64,000 nt of DNA from Pollenia angustigena. Lineage: Eukaryota; Arthropoda; Insecta; Diptera; Polleniidae. The first letter of the stretch is position 1; every line of letters begins with the position of its first letter. Shown here in pieces: positions 1 through 11,593 of the stretch. Both the position numbers and the translations under genes were made by a program. The stretch spans positions 34,215,882-34,279,881 of the forward strand of contig OV884059.1 in NCBI GenBank assembly GCA_930367215.1, read 5' to 3'. The notes beneath the pieces were generated by a model. The model searched no databases, was not told the DNA's origin, and saw nothing but the letters and a program-made list of their open reading frames with translations.

Positions 1-676
1 TCTTCAGGCGGGTGACACTGTGAAGTCTGATTTTTGATTTTCGGTCTGCGGCGTGGCAAAATCCAATTTTCATATTGCACCACCAATGACATCTATGTAA
101 TTTGGAAAAATTTTTCTTTAAAATAATCGCCATGGTCCAACTTCGATTTATACGAAAGAAAATTTTTCCCCGCCCACTTTTTTCGAATTACCTAAAATCA
201 GAAAACGGCTCCATCGATTTGACAAATTTTTCATTCAAATGTTCGTATTAAGCCATTTTTTCATCGAAAAAAAGATTTACCACGCCTACTTTTACGCCCA
301 CTTTTTCTATTAAGCGCATAACTTGAGAACGACTTGACCGATTTGGACAATTTTTTTCCTTAAAATGATTGCCATGTCAAACTTAGGTTTTTACGGAAAG
401 AAAATTTTGCCCCGCCCACTTTTTTCGATTTACCTAAAATCAAAGGCTCCATCGATTTGACTAATTTTTCTTTTAAATGTTCGTTTTAATCCATTTTACG
501 TTTTCATCCAAAGAAAAATGTACCACGCCTACTTTTACGCCCACTTTTTCTATTAAGCGCATAACTTGAGAACGGCTTGACCGATTTGGACGATTTTTTC
601 TTTAAAATGATTTCCATGATCCAACTTTTTTCATTTTTCCTAATTTGGACAGGACAACGTCTGTCGGGTCAGCTAG
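1..676 (+). mobile_element. Helitron-like non-autonomous element, copy A
   Basis: Ends in CTAG followed by T (673-677), the expected Helitron 3' terminus, with a hairpin just upstream: GACAG and CTGTC arms around an 8-base loop, near 649-666. The window starts with TC, the usual Helitron 5' dinucleotide, though the true 5' end may lie outside. The inside is built of tandem units of about 243 bp (compare 301 and 544). An inverted copy lies at 29780-30368. Confidence 0.65.
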
Positions 677-2239
677 TGAAAAATAAAACTAATGTACAAA
701 ATTTAGTCAAATTAACATCAAAACTGCAGTCATCCGAACAGATCGACTCAGAAAGTGTTTCTTACTCGATCGTGTGTAACACACATCAGCACAAACGTGT
801 TTTCCACACCACAGCCGTGGAGAAGGTACTACTTCACTACTCCGTGGAAATTAATTACTCTATATCTTTTTCGTCCGGAAAATTCCGGTGTATAAAAAAA
901 CAACAAATTTACAAAATAAGCCACTGAACAAGATTTTTAACCTACGCTTATATTATTTTAAAAGTGTATGTATTCTTTTTTTCTATTTTGTCACAAAGTG
1001 TAATTATTTCATTAATTGTCTTTGAAAGAAATCTACTTTTCCTTTCATCATTAAAGAAAATTTAACATGGTCACAACGAAAAAGTAAAATGAAAAAAAAA
1101 AAAAACAACTTGCATTGACGCAAAGAAATATAAACTACATTTCTCGAACTACTTGCACTTACAATGACACTAAACTATGGAACTATAAAAACTTGAAAAT
1201 ATATTTACACGATTCTTTGCATTTGTTTGTGTGTTTATGTGCTGTTGTTGTTGTTGATGCATTTACTTTTAATCAGCAGCAATTCATATTGAATCAGATT
1301 TAATAAAAAGAAAAAAATCATTTTAAATTTTACACATGTGTTTGTTAGTGTGTTCATGTATTTACAACAATATTGCACATAAAATGGTAGCAAAACTACC
1401 AAACACGCTAGCAGTTACGTAGATTGTTGTTTTTTTGCTTACGTATTTAAGTGGAACAGGAACTAAATGGTATAAATAAAATAAAATTTTATAAAAAATA
1501 ATATGCAATACTACCACAACCTTACTACATCATCAACAACAACAAGACAAAGAAAAAAATTAAATGACAGCAGCAGCAGCAGTAACAAACACCAACAGCA
1601 GCAGCCATGCAGCCGTATTAGTATTAGCAACTTTTTTTTTAATTCAATTTTAAATCTCGATTATTCGCCATCACAATAACGTAACGTAAATTTTAACTGA
1701 CGCAATAACGAATACACAAATACAAAAACCAACGTGAATTATTTTACTTACTCAACGCCTGCAACTGGTTTTATTACACCAACTAAAAAATACATACATA
1801 CATACACACATACATGTGCATACAACAAATTTATCTCGTTCGACTGACTGACAGACAGAAAAACAAGTACATAGACACTCAGACAAAGACCCGAACAGTA
1901 AGTCGGTAATGTGTTCAGCCAAGATCTGCTGCTTTATTTCTCTAGTTCTTCATAGCATTTTTTTAACTCGTATTAATTTTACTACACCATTGCGGCACAG
2001 TGGCACCTTTAGATTATTTTCATTGCAATTTAAATAATGTTAGAAATTATATTAAAAACAAAGTGAAATACATTGTTCTAGTCATGAAGAGACAGCTGGG
2101 ATTTTTTAAAAAAAAAAGAAAAAAAAATTTATTCCCGGAAATTCATAAAATTCCTAAGAATATTTAAATCGAAAATTTATTTCTTGAGTTTTCGATATAA
2201 ATTAAAGTTGTTGTGTTATTAAGTTGTTCTTTAATATAT
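677..2239. other. AT-rich stretch with simple repeats, no gene
   Basis: 740-850 is a decayed piece of the dispersed repeat seen at 55000-55650 (shared CAGAAAGTG and ACACATCAGCAC words). 1500-1640 is rich in CAA/CAG triplets, and 1790-1815 holds an ACAT tetranucleotide tract. Such sequence is common in fly 5' UTRs and introns; I see no supportable exon. Confidence 0.5.
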
Positions 2240-3268
2240 ATACCCTTCACCGATGTGCGATAATAACAGAAAGTTGTATAAATAACGTTCTTTGTTCCAA
2301 TCCCGCCAACATTTTTCCAGATGATGTGTATTGATAACCAAGATGCTGGTACCTAATTTGGAAACTTTGGCATTTACTGTTACAGAAATCTTTAATGTAT
2401 TTATATGGTAAGTGCCACGCCCACTTGTCCAACCCCGCCCACATTTTTTCAGGTGTTGTGTATTTATAACCGAGATACTTGGCTTCTGCCGTTTTCAAGA
2501 TATACAGTCAAATCCCAATAGTTCGTACCCCGATAATTCGTAATAAACTGTCGGTCCCTTGACAAAATCTCGTTAACTCGTAAAATTTCCATTCATTTTG
2601 GTCCCCTCGCTAATTTAAATTTTTTTTTCAATAATTCGTAATAAAAACAACAGAAACATGGAAAGAATGATTTTTTGTTTACCGCTATTTTTTTTTGCGC
2701 GGGCTTTTACTTGTGTGTGTGTTTATTTTCTTAAGATCAGTTTGTTACATGAATAATTTGTATATATTTTATTTTTAACAATTTTGTTTAATGTTTTTTT
2801 TACCGTTTTGGTAAATAAATTGAAAAACCCCGTTAATTCGTATTTATTTTGTTTTAACCCCGTTAAATCGAAACAATGCTAAATCGAAAACCCCTATGAT
2901 TCGTAAGAAATGGCCGGTCCCTTGCGATCACGAATTATCGGGACTCTACTGTAAATAAAAATAAAATAAAAAACAACAGCAAGGGATTCTTGGGTAAAAT
3001 TAAAAATAGTCGTGTTTTTTTGCTCATATCTCAGCCATTTGTGGACCGGACCGATCAGGCTGAATTTCAATAGCAAACAATTACGGACTACTACATAAAT
3101 ATATAACTACCAAGTCCCACCATATCTGGTCTTCGGAAACCTCATTTAAACGGACACACGGACAGACTGACAGTCAGACATCGTTAGTTCCTACGATCAA
3201 TATTGCATAAATTACCAACGGAATGACACAAACTTATATATACACTTTTACCTTCGGTGAAGGGTTAT
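2240..3268. repeat. Dispersed fly repeat with ATACCCTTCACC ends
   Basis: Left end ATACCCTTCACCGA and right end TCGGTGAAGGGTTAT form imperfect inverted termini. Members also occur from 35003, at 56804-57481 and ending at 57957, all with a GGTGAAGGGTATAAAA-like right end. Internal words such as GGACAGACTGACAG and AACGGAATGACA recur. I cannot name the superfamily. Confidence 0.6.
2505..2951. mobile_element. pogo/Tc1-like MITE nested in the ATACCC repeat
   Basis: 447 bp, flanked by TA on both sides (2503-2504, 2952-2953). The termini start CAGTcaAaTCCCaATA and, from the other end, CAGTagAgTCCCgATA; this is typical of pogo-like elements. The interior repeats the terminal TTCGTAA words. No transposase frame remains. 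Confidence 0.7.
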
Positions 3269-3400
3269 AAAAATCGGCGTTTAAAAAACTGCAGTCAATG
3301 TGGAAAAACTACCATTTCTTCCACTTCTTCATTTGCCATTGGCCAAAAGAAAATTTTTGCTTTTTCTTCTGATTCATTAAATGTAAATGGTCGATGCCAT

Positions 3401-4456
3401 CAGGGTTACCGTTAGGAATTTTTGAAAAGTCGCACAAAAGGTTGTTTTATAAAAATAAAGTCGCACAAAAAAGTCGTTTCAGAAAATAAAAGTCGCACAT
3501 CTTTTTTTTAACGTTTTTTATTAATAAAAAGCATAACAAAACAATTGAAACAAAAAGCTTATTGCAGAATTCATTTTTATCATATTTCATAACAATGTAC
3601 ATCTTTGTCCATGTTTTCATGTATAGTGAAAACATTTACTTAAGTTTAATAAATTTGTCGTATGCTGCCAAGGTCAAAGGAGTAGAATTTCTGTTTAAAA
3701 ACAAGCCAAAAAAGTTAAGGTTAATATATTTTTGACAAAATTTAAACTTGTCCAATTAAAGCCCCTTGAAAATTTTACTTTAATTCCGTTCGTTTGATCT
3801 TGGCGCAATATTTCTTTTTCTTAACATACCTACATAAATACTACTTTTTTTAAATTTTATTTCTATATTTAGAAATAAGTTCATCACAGGGAATCCAGTC
3901 TTCTATATCTTTGTCTATTAAATTTAAAGATGACAGCATTGAATTGCATGTTTTTACATTGCTTTGCTAGTGTTTACGATTCGAAAACTACAGGTGGTGC
4001 TAAGACTACAACAATCCAAAACCAACAGAAACAACAGAGGTTTTTTGCATTGCATTGTTGGTGTTTACGATTCGAAATGTCAACCATTTCTAACAAAACA
4101 CTGACAAATTAAAACACATTGGTCCGAACTGTCAAAACTTGCCACCACCTTGAACTGAATTCGCCTCAAATACGTTGTATACATGACAAGGTTGCAAAAA
4201 TGTAATAAAAGTGTTGCCAAATGAACAATAATTTATGAATGTTTTAAATTTTGACGAGGCTATTTTGACGAATTTTTTTTTTGATACAAATAATAAGAAA
4301 ATTTAATGTTTTGTAAGAATCTTAACAAAAAGGGTAAAAAGTAGCAGAAAAATTAAAATAGTCGCAAAAGTCGGTGATAAAAAAAGTCTCACAAAAAGTC
4401 GCAGACCGCTGAAAAAGGGTCAAATTGCGACTTTAGTCGGGCGAACGGTAACACTG
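3401..4456. mobile_element. hAT-type non-autonomous element, GATGCCAT duplication
   Basis: 1,056 bp with ends CAGGGTTACCGTT and AACGGTAACACTG, flanked by a perfect 8-bp direct repeat GATGCCAT (3393-3400 and 4457-4464), diagnostic of hAT transposition. Subterminal AGTCGCACAAAA words repeat at both ends. It contains a shortened relative of the 49060-49841 element at about 3984-4166. No transposase frame. Confidence 0.85.
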
Positions 4457-4853
4457 GATGCCATTCCACTCAAAAATCGAAAAGTTATACCCAAATTTTC
4501 GTTTTTTGTTCGACAGTTTTTGGATTCGACTGCAGTTTTTTAAACCCTGATAAAAATAAAAGAAACTAATTTTGCGACCGTAGCAGAGGATTTCGCAACT
4601 TGGAGTAGCTGATCATTGTTTTCGTTTATCAAGACAGGATTTAGTTTTTCTGCAAAAATCTAAAAACTATAATAACGAAATTCGGGCGAGGACATAATGT
4701 CCGACATAATCTTTTAAAAATGCAAAATCTTCTGATTTAAAACAAATGCTGGAAGATATCAGCTCGAATGTTTGCCTAAATTGCCCTCATTTCTATCACA
4801 TCTAAACAATGCAAAGCATTTTGAAACAAAAGGCAAGCTAAACAACGTCTTTT

Positions 4854-4980
4854 CTTGGTCCATGAGCTCCGAACAATATATTTGTCCGGAAAACATTTTT
4901 TATATTAAGTTTGACGTCTTGGTCCATGAGCTCCAAACAATATATTTGTCCGGACAAAATTTTTATATTAAGTTTGACGT
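4854..4980. repeat. Tandem duplication of a 63-64 bp unit
   Basis: Units 4854-4917 and 4918-4980 differ by only a few bases, so the duplication is recent. Followed by a GA microsatellite (about 4989-5019). No gene is apparent. Confidence 0.85.
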
Positions 4981-4986
4981 CTTACT

Positions 4987-4988
<2 letters not shown>

Positions 4989-5019
<31 letters not shown>
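4989..5019. repeat. (GA)n microsatellite
   Basis: About 15 GA dinucleotides in an uninterrupted run. Confidence 0.9.
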
Positions 5020-5023
<4 letters not shown>

Positions 5024-5248
5024 TTATTTTGTTCGACAAGCAGTGATGTTAGATGTTTTTTTTCGAAATATCGTCAAAATTTAAAAAAAAAATTGTCAAA
5101 ATCGTCAGTAGTTTTGAAAAAAACCGTAAAAAAATCGTCATATAAAAAAATAGTTTTTTTATAAACACGGATATATCACTCTATTAAAACATAAAAAAAT
5201 ATTAAGTATAAAATCATACAAAATCAAAAAATATAGAATTTTTAATAC

Positions 5249-5680
5249 TTAAGACGATTTGGTGCGGCTTTGATATTGCTCTCCGGAGATTTTCGTCAAA
5301 CAATTCCCGTCATCCCCAAATCTTCTGCTGCAGATGAACTTAATGCCTGCCTGAAATCGTCGTCTTTGTGGAGGCATGTCCAAAAGTTGCAATTGACCGC
5401 AAACATTAGAGTCGTGTTGCAGAACGACCCATCGGCTGCTGAATTCTCGAGACAACTGCTGGAGCTTGGCAACGGCCAAATTCCTATTGATGTTTCGAAT
5501 GGATTGATATCGTTCCCTGAAAATTTTTGTGAATTCACATCGTCCAAGGAGGAGCTCATCAGCAAAGTGTTCCCCGACATTGCACAAAACTACAAAAATC
5601 TCGATTGGATTGGTGAACGGGCAAAAATAGCAGCGAAGAATAAGGACGTCGATAACTTAAACTTAATTATTCAAAGTTAA
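5249..5680 (+). pseudogene. Helitron PIF1-like helicase fragment
   Basis: About 140 residues match the C-terminal half of Helitron RepHel helicases. LLSGDFRQTIPVIPKS carries the GDFRQ helicase motif III, and NACLKSSSLWRHV and LTANIRV follow in the family order. Recognisable similarity begins near 5249 (the codons for FGAALILLSGDF); a TAA lies just upstream in frame. It stops at 5678-5680 in a region where a full helicase would continue with further motifs. The Walker A half and the Rep nuclease are absent nearby, so this is a truncated relic of an autonomous Helitron. It may be related to whatever element mobilised the copies at 1-676 and 29780-30368, but that link is inference. Confidence 0.85.
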
Positions 5681-7540
5681 ATCGCATTACAACTACATAT
5701 AGGGTTCCCAACTTTTTTTGTTGCAATTAAAGTACATTGATTATTAAAGGTTAAGAAAAAAAGTACACAGTATAAATATAAAGTCCAATTAATTTTTTTT
5801 TATTGTTATATTTAAAAATGTTTTTTATTGCTTTTCGCAAGTTTTATCAAACAATTACACTGTGCTAGAATTTGGCAACTGGCGCTTAAACCTTTTTCGG
5901 GTACGCTGAATCCAATACCGGTTCAAAAACGGTTCAGTTTATTGAAATTACATACTAAAAAAAAAACGAAAATCCGCAATAAAATTTCCTTTAAACGTTA
6001 AATTTTTTTCTAACATGCGCTGTCGTTTTAGAAACTTTTTTTTTTTTTTTTTTTGCAACAAAAATAATTTTTAATCAACATTTCGAAATTTTTGTTTGTT
6101 AAAAATCTATTAAAAATTACAGCTATAAATGATTAAAATCTGTTAACAACTTTTGATTTTATTCACAAAAGTCAAAAAATTTTAATTAATTTAAAAATTT
6201 CATAAATCGCAATATTTGTATGGGAGCCCCCTTAAGAAGTGGTGATAAGGGGCAAGTATGTCTCGAAAAATTGTTAAGGAGACTCATTGGCTGTTATGGT
6301 ACGTTTTCTTCAATATATTTCTAGTCTGGTTCAAACTTTTTGTATGGGAACCCCTTAAGGAATGGACATTTTTAAATTTTGTTTTAAAAATTAGTTAAAC
6401 GAGTCACTTTTGTGCTTGCAATCTAAAAGCAGGCAGTAATTTGAAGGAGTTTTGCACTCGTGTTTTAAAAGCAGGCAGTTATTGTACTCAAATAAAACAA
6501 ACAAGTGAAATAGTGCTGTCAGATTATTTTTTTTTCGAAAAATCGTCCTGCCAATATAAAAAAAACATCAAAAAATGGACCTGACTAATATTAACTAGTT
6601 GTTTTTTAGTTTTTCTAAAAAAAAACTTGTACAATAATGGCTAATAAACCACTGATGGTTTAAACGCTGGTTTAGTTGAACTAAACTTGAATTTATATGT
6701 AGTTTAAACTCAGCAACTATAAATCATTCTCCCATGTGTTATATGTGGTAAAAAAATAACATGTGACAGCACTACGATAAATCTTATCAAATTCATATGG
6801 TCTGTGTTGGTAGTTTAAACGCCGAATTTTATGCGTTTAAAGATGGTTTATATATTTAGTGATTTATAGATTTTTGTACATCAAATCGCTCTCTACTGAT
6901 TCCATTCAAATAAATCATATTAAAAATGTTAATATTTGTGTTGTAATTTTACTCTAAAGTTTGTCTGAAGGCTTAAAATTGGGACGAGGCGAGTTCGAAA
7001 AACTCAATACACTGACACTTTTTCACTAACATTCACACAATTTTTGTTCATTCAGCCAATCGGCTGTTTCCTCGATTTTTTGTTGATAATACGTATAAAC
7101 TACTTGGAAGTAATTACTTGCATGTGGAAACGTTCGGTAAGAAAAAAACTTTACTTGACAGATTAAAGTGTTAAAAATTTGATGAAAGATTAAAGTTTAA
7201 ACTAAATTTATTGACGGGATTAAATCGTCAACACCTAAGTGACTCTACATTCAAAATCGTCAATCGTCATTTTGTTAAATTCAGCGAAAAAAATCGTCAA
7301 AATGACGTAAAATCGTCACATCTGACATCCCTGTCGACAAGTTTTTCTTGAATTGGTTTAATTTAAATTTTTGTTAAGAACAAAATGAACTGAGTTGCCA
7401 CTTTTTTAATTTGTACATAATTGTTTTTTTTTTTTTTTGCTAAAGAATTAAAAAAAATAATATAATTAAAAATAATAAAAACACTTTCCTTTTTTGTCCG
7501 TTTTCTTTAACCTATTTTTAGAAAACATTTTAAAATAAGT
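5681..7540. other. AT-rich non-coding stretch
   Basis: Homopolymer-rich; a word GTATGGGANCCCC recurs near 6220 and 6345. Words of the form AAAATCGTCA recur at 5090-5145 and 7220-7325. I see no gene. Confidence 0.5.
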
Positions 7541-7543
7541 GGT

Positions 7544-7690
7544 TTGCTATTTATGCTGCCGTTTTGTTTAATTGTTTACATCTGTAATCCATATGGTAGC
7601 TTTGTTTTTCCGGAAAAATTTTCCGAAATGGGTGAATCATTCTGCAGAACACTCTCAGTAATACAATTACTCTCCATACAAATATATTGT
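7544..7690 (+). repeat. Dispersed repeat piece, inverted relative at 60780-60909
   Basis: About 105 bp from 7551 match the reverse strand of 60780-60909 with roughly 15 differences. One frame is open in both copies (PYGSFV and FCRTLS are shared). This could be a fragment of a mobile-element protein or a non-coding repeat that happens to be open. I do not recognise a domain. Confidence 0.5.
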
Positions 7691-8389
7691 TTGGAACATA
7701 TGGATGAATCCACCTTAATAGCTGAAACATATCCAAAACAAAAAAAAAAAAACCAAAAATTTTTTGTTTTAAACATATTTTGCTGCGAACAACGACCATT
7801 GACTGGTAATATTTGATTACACCTTGACAACAGGTTAACATCTTAGGTTTGTACAAGCCATTTGCATTTTTAATTGGTTTGTTTTATTTTTTTAGACAAA
7901 CGTTTGAAGTATGTTTGCGCAGAAAAATTAAAAATATTTGAACATGTTGAATTTTTGTCAAACATTTTAGTGAATATTTTGCAGCGTGCAGAAGGAGAAG
8001 AAGAAAATTTGGTGAAAAATTAATAATAACGTTTTTATTGTTTATTCGCAAACGGAAAGTGGGAGTTTGCAAACCGTTTGTGGTGTAATTAATTTGGCCT
8101 TTGAAATTTCTCGGGAAGAAAGAAGGAATCCATGCTTTATCTGAAATAAAAAAGTCTGGGAAAACTTTCTAGATGATATCAAAGTTGATCAAAAAGCTTA
8201 AAGCAACATTTTTATATTTCAAACATTTTCACGCCTCTGGTGAATAAAAAGTAAACAGTTGTTTCCCTCGAAGTTTTGCTTTTCCTCATACATTTTTTAG
8301 GGAAAAGCAAACAAATTTTAATGAAAATCTTATTCACGATAGGGGTGATTATAAACTCTTTATTCCTCTCACAATGTTTTCTTAAATTT

Positions 8390-9080
8390 TAAGCTGGAAG
8401 TCCACACCATGTGTTCTGTGTAATACATCCGTCAAAAAAGTAGAACAAGTGAAATTGTATGTGACAACTTACTAACACAGCAAAACGGATAGAATACATT
8501 TACGTATTAACGTATGTTTAAGGCCGAGTCACAATAGAATCCGTTGTACTTTATACGTTTCTTTTTTCAACTGACACTAACGTAACTACGGAGGAGGGGC
8601 ACACATTGAATACTTTGATAAAGGATATTTAATCAAGACCGAGACAGAAATCAAAAAACTAACTGATAGCTTTCAATAACTTAACGTGCGTTCAATGTTA
8701 AAAGTTGCCTAACTTTAGTACTTTGCGTTAACGGAGACCTACGTTATGGGACCAAGCTCATAAGAAAACCTGTGTATCAACTTAGTTGTCGGTTTGAAAA
8801 AAGCGACTTATAAAGCACAAAGTTTTCTATGTGACTCTGCCTTTACTTTCTACTTTTGTATGCATGTTAAAAAAGGTCAGCTGGATGACAAATTACATTT
8901 TATTTTCAATATTATCGATAAATTTGTTTCTGTGGTGGATTCATTTTTCCCAAATTTTTTTTTTATATGATACAAATATTAATACAGCAGCTGATGAACA
9001 CGTTGCGGGTAACCTTAATCTAGAAAAGTATAAAGTGCACATTAACGCGTTAACGCATGGTGTAGATCTCCAGCTTTAGG
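8390..9080. repeat. Decayed repeat related to 48290-48680
   Basis: Shares GCTGGAxGTCCACAC, CATCxGTCAAAAAAGTAG and the ATGACAAATTAC ... TTATCGATAAA block with 48290-48660, in the same order. Probably one MITE family with different internal losses. Confidence 0.5.
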
Positions 9081-10150
9081 CGACAAGAGCAACAGATGCG
9101 CATCGACAATATTTGATAACAAAAGCAAACAATTTTAGAACAAAAAGAAAGGCGAGCGCCTCCAGTCTGCTAAAAACATCGCCGAGTAATTCAAAAATTC
9201 AACCAAACCTTTTCACATTATTCTATAAAAAAAATCCCAGGAATATTCAGTCTTATTACGGTTATTGTTGTCGGTAACACCGTAAGTCGAATTTTGTAGT
9301 TCAAAGTGGTACCTGTATGCGCCAACGAGTCCGCTACATAGCTGTCATGTATGCCTGTGTCCAGGGACTCATTTAAAGGTAGCCATTGTGTGTAACACCA
9401 TCTTTTTCTTTCTCGATGTGATAAACAAGTTTTCCTGGGATCTTATGGCCGCCTTTCTATCGGTAATATTGTGGATATCCCTGCAGATATCCCAATATAC
9501 CGAATGTACTACTGGTGGTAGCACCGTCTTTAACTGAGTAGGCAGCGGGCAACTTATGTTTGTGAATATAAATTTGCAAGTAGTATACAAAAATATTAAA
9601 CAAAAACAAAGAAAAATATCTGCATGCCTGGCTGGTTCACTAGTTTGTTTGGCTGTTTTTTTTTTTTTTTTTGTAATGGCACTCCTAAGATTTATTTCTG
9701 GTTTTGTTGGTTAGATTGGTTACTTTGTTGGCTAAATCAATGAATGACGACTGGTTAGCTGGTAGTTTTAACTCTGTTGCTGTTTTATTATTTTCTTGTT
9801 TGACTACTTCAAATGGTTAAGCAACTCTGTGGTACGCAGCAGCAGCTGCCGCTACATTTGCTACTTGCTACCTTCTACTCTTTAAACAGGCAGACACACT
9901 AGATTTTTTTTAAAAAATATTTTTGGTTGAGGTGAGTTGGTGGAGTTGGTAATCACATTTGTATTTGTGTTTTGTTAACTCATCGTTGAGCAATTACGCG
10001 ATTTCATACAACCCGATTGTATTAATTTTTTTTTTATTATTATTATGTTTTTGCTATAAAAAAACAGCAACAACAAAAAAATAATATATTCTTTAAGTTC
10101 AATACAATTAATTTAATACACAAAACAATAAAATTTAGCTACTTATTTAA
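9081..10150. other. Non-coding stretch, no gene
   Basis: Contains a short hairpin (GATATCCC and GGATATC arms, 9470-9495), a poly(T) run near 9656 and a CAGCAGCAGCTGCCGC patch at 9838. No supportable exon. Confidence 0.5.
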
Positions 10151-10159
10151 TCAAATCTA

Positions 10160-10700
10160 CATGAGAACAATTGATAACACTACCGATACTACCGATGGGG
10201 CTTAAATTATCGTATGCAGCCAAAGTTTCCAAATTAGGTACAAGGTACCAACATGGTTATCAATACAGAACCTCTCCAAAAAAAATTGTGGACGTTGCCT
10301 TTCCCATGCAAAGACATTATAAATTTCTGCATATCTGGAGAATGGAAAGAGCCAAAACTTGCAAATTTGGTACAAACAAACCGGTTATCAATTCACAACA
10401 TCCCATAAAATGTGGGCTGGATTGAAAAAATAGTTTGAGAACGGGAGACTTGATATAAAAGCTGGGTTATTAATACACAACCTCTCTAAAGATATGGGCG
10501 GGATTGGGGAAGTGGGCGTGGCACCTCCCGCACAAAGACATTATAGATTTCTGTATATCTAGAGAAAGGCAAGAGCTAAAGCTTCCAAATTAGGTACAAA
10601 CATCTTGGTTATCAATACGCAACGTCATTAAAAAATGGACAGGATTGGAGAAGTGGGCATGGCACTTCCCTAACAAAGCGATTATTATTATTACCCAACT
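10160..10700. repeat. Three degenerate tandem units of a dispersed repeat
   Basis: Units of roughly 150-190 bp repeat the order CAAATTAGGTACAA, GGTTATCAATAC, ACAACCTC and GTGGGC...GGCAC. Related sequence occurs at 2290-2480 and, on the same theme, 35330-35430. Confidence 0.6.
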
Positions 10701-11443
10701 AAATTGCTGAGTGTAAATATAAAAGACAGTTCAAAAGAAAATTAAAGAAAATGAAAACCTCACTTGCACAACTAACTTTCCGAGTCTGAAAGGAGCCATT
10801 TATTTTACCCTACGTCTACACGTTCACTATCAAGTTGTTCACACAAACTGCTTGTCAAAAATTGACAGCCGTGGCACAGGCTGCATGTAAATGTATAGCC
10901 AATTTTATATTAAAAATGCACCCGAAGAAGAAACAACTCAAAATGGTAGCTTTTATCAAAGTTATTTTGTAAAAAATCGCAAGAATTTAAAAAAACACAA
11001 TTTTTTTTAATCAAGCACATAAGTTTTTTAAGAAATATATTTTTAAAAGGAAACTCAAAAATTAATTTGTGATCAGCTGTTAAAATTTAACATAAAATTA
11101 CAAAATATGTAAATGGAAAGGCCAATGTAAAAGAAATCTAGTGGCCATTTTTAAAAAATGTAATTGTTTTAGTAAAAAAGTTTGATTGTATTGAAAATTG
11201 AAAGGTAAAACTTGATCGTGTGGCCGGCATCTTACATGAAAGTTTTTATAACGAAATCTATTTTAAGGCCTCTTTATTCCTCACTTTAGATAAATTAAAC
11301 TTTTACTAACGTAAACCTTTAAGGCAAATGGTAATAATTGTATTTTGCCCCTATTACTCGTTAACAACCCTGCGTTATTGCGATAATTTAAGGCTAGTTT
11401 ACACGGGAATACAATGTATTACGAATTTGTAGAATCAAAATAA

Positions 11444-11540
11444 TCACCTTTATCGTGTTTGGCGTATTTAAAATACGCCTACGACTGTTTGGTAATAGAT
11501 TAAAGGAAAAAAGTTCACGTTCTTCACACGACAAGGGTGA
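11444..11540. mobile_element. Deleted copy of the TCACC palindromic MITE
   Basis: Starts TCACCTTTATCGTGTTTGG and ends ACAAGGGTGA. The left arm matches 52732-52875 almost fully, but most of the right arm is missing. Confidence 0.7.
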
Positions 11541-11593
11541 ATATGAAATTCTCTCCGAGTTTAAAAGACGCATAAACGTGCGACAAATCAAGG

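Noticed and set aside
1814..1897. ATG-started, phase-0-compatible open stretch ending at GTAAGT, a candidate Tis11 first exon
   Set aside because: It is built of ACAT and CTGACTGACAGACAG simple repeats, the base before GT is A, it would need a 37-kb intron, and it does not resemble the family N terminus.
4772..5164. 130-codon + strand open frame
   Set aside because: It is generated by the 63-bp tandem duplication, the GA microsatellite and poly(A) runs.
9838..9900. CAGCAGCAGCTGCCGC patch followed by AACAGGCAG, a possible small exon
   Set aside because: No start, no frame continuity to Tis11 and no donor context that could be defended.
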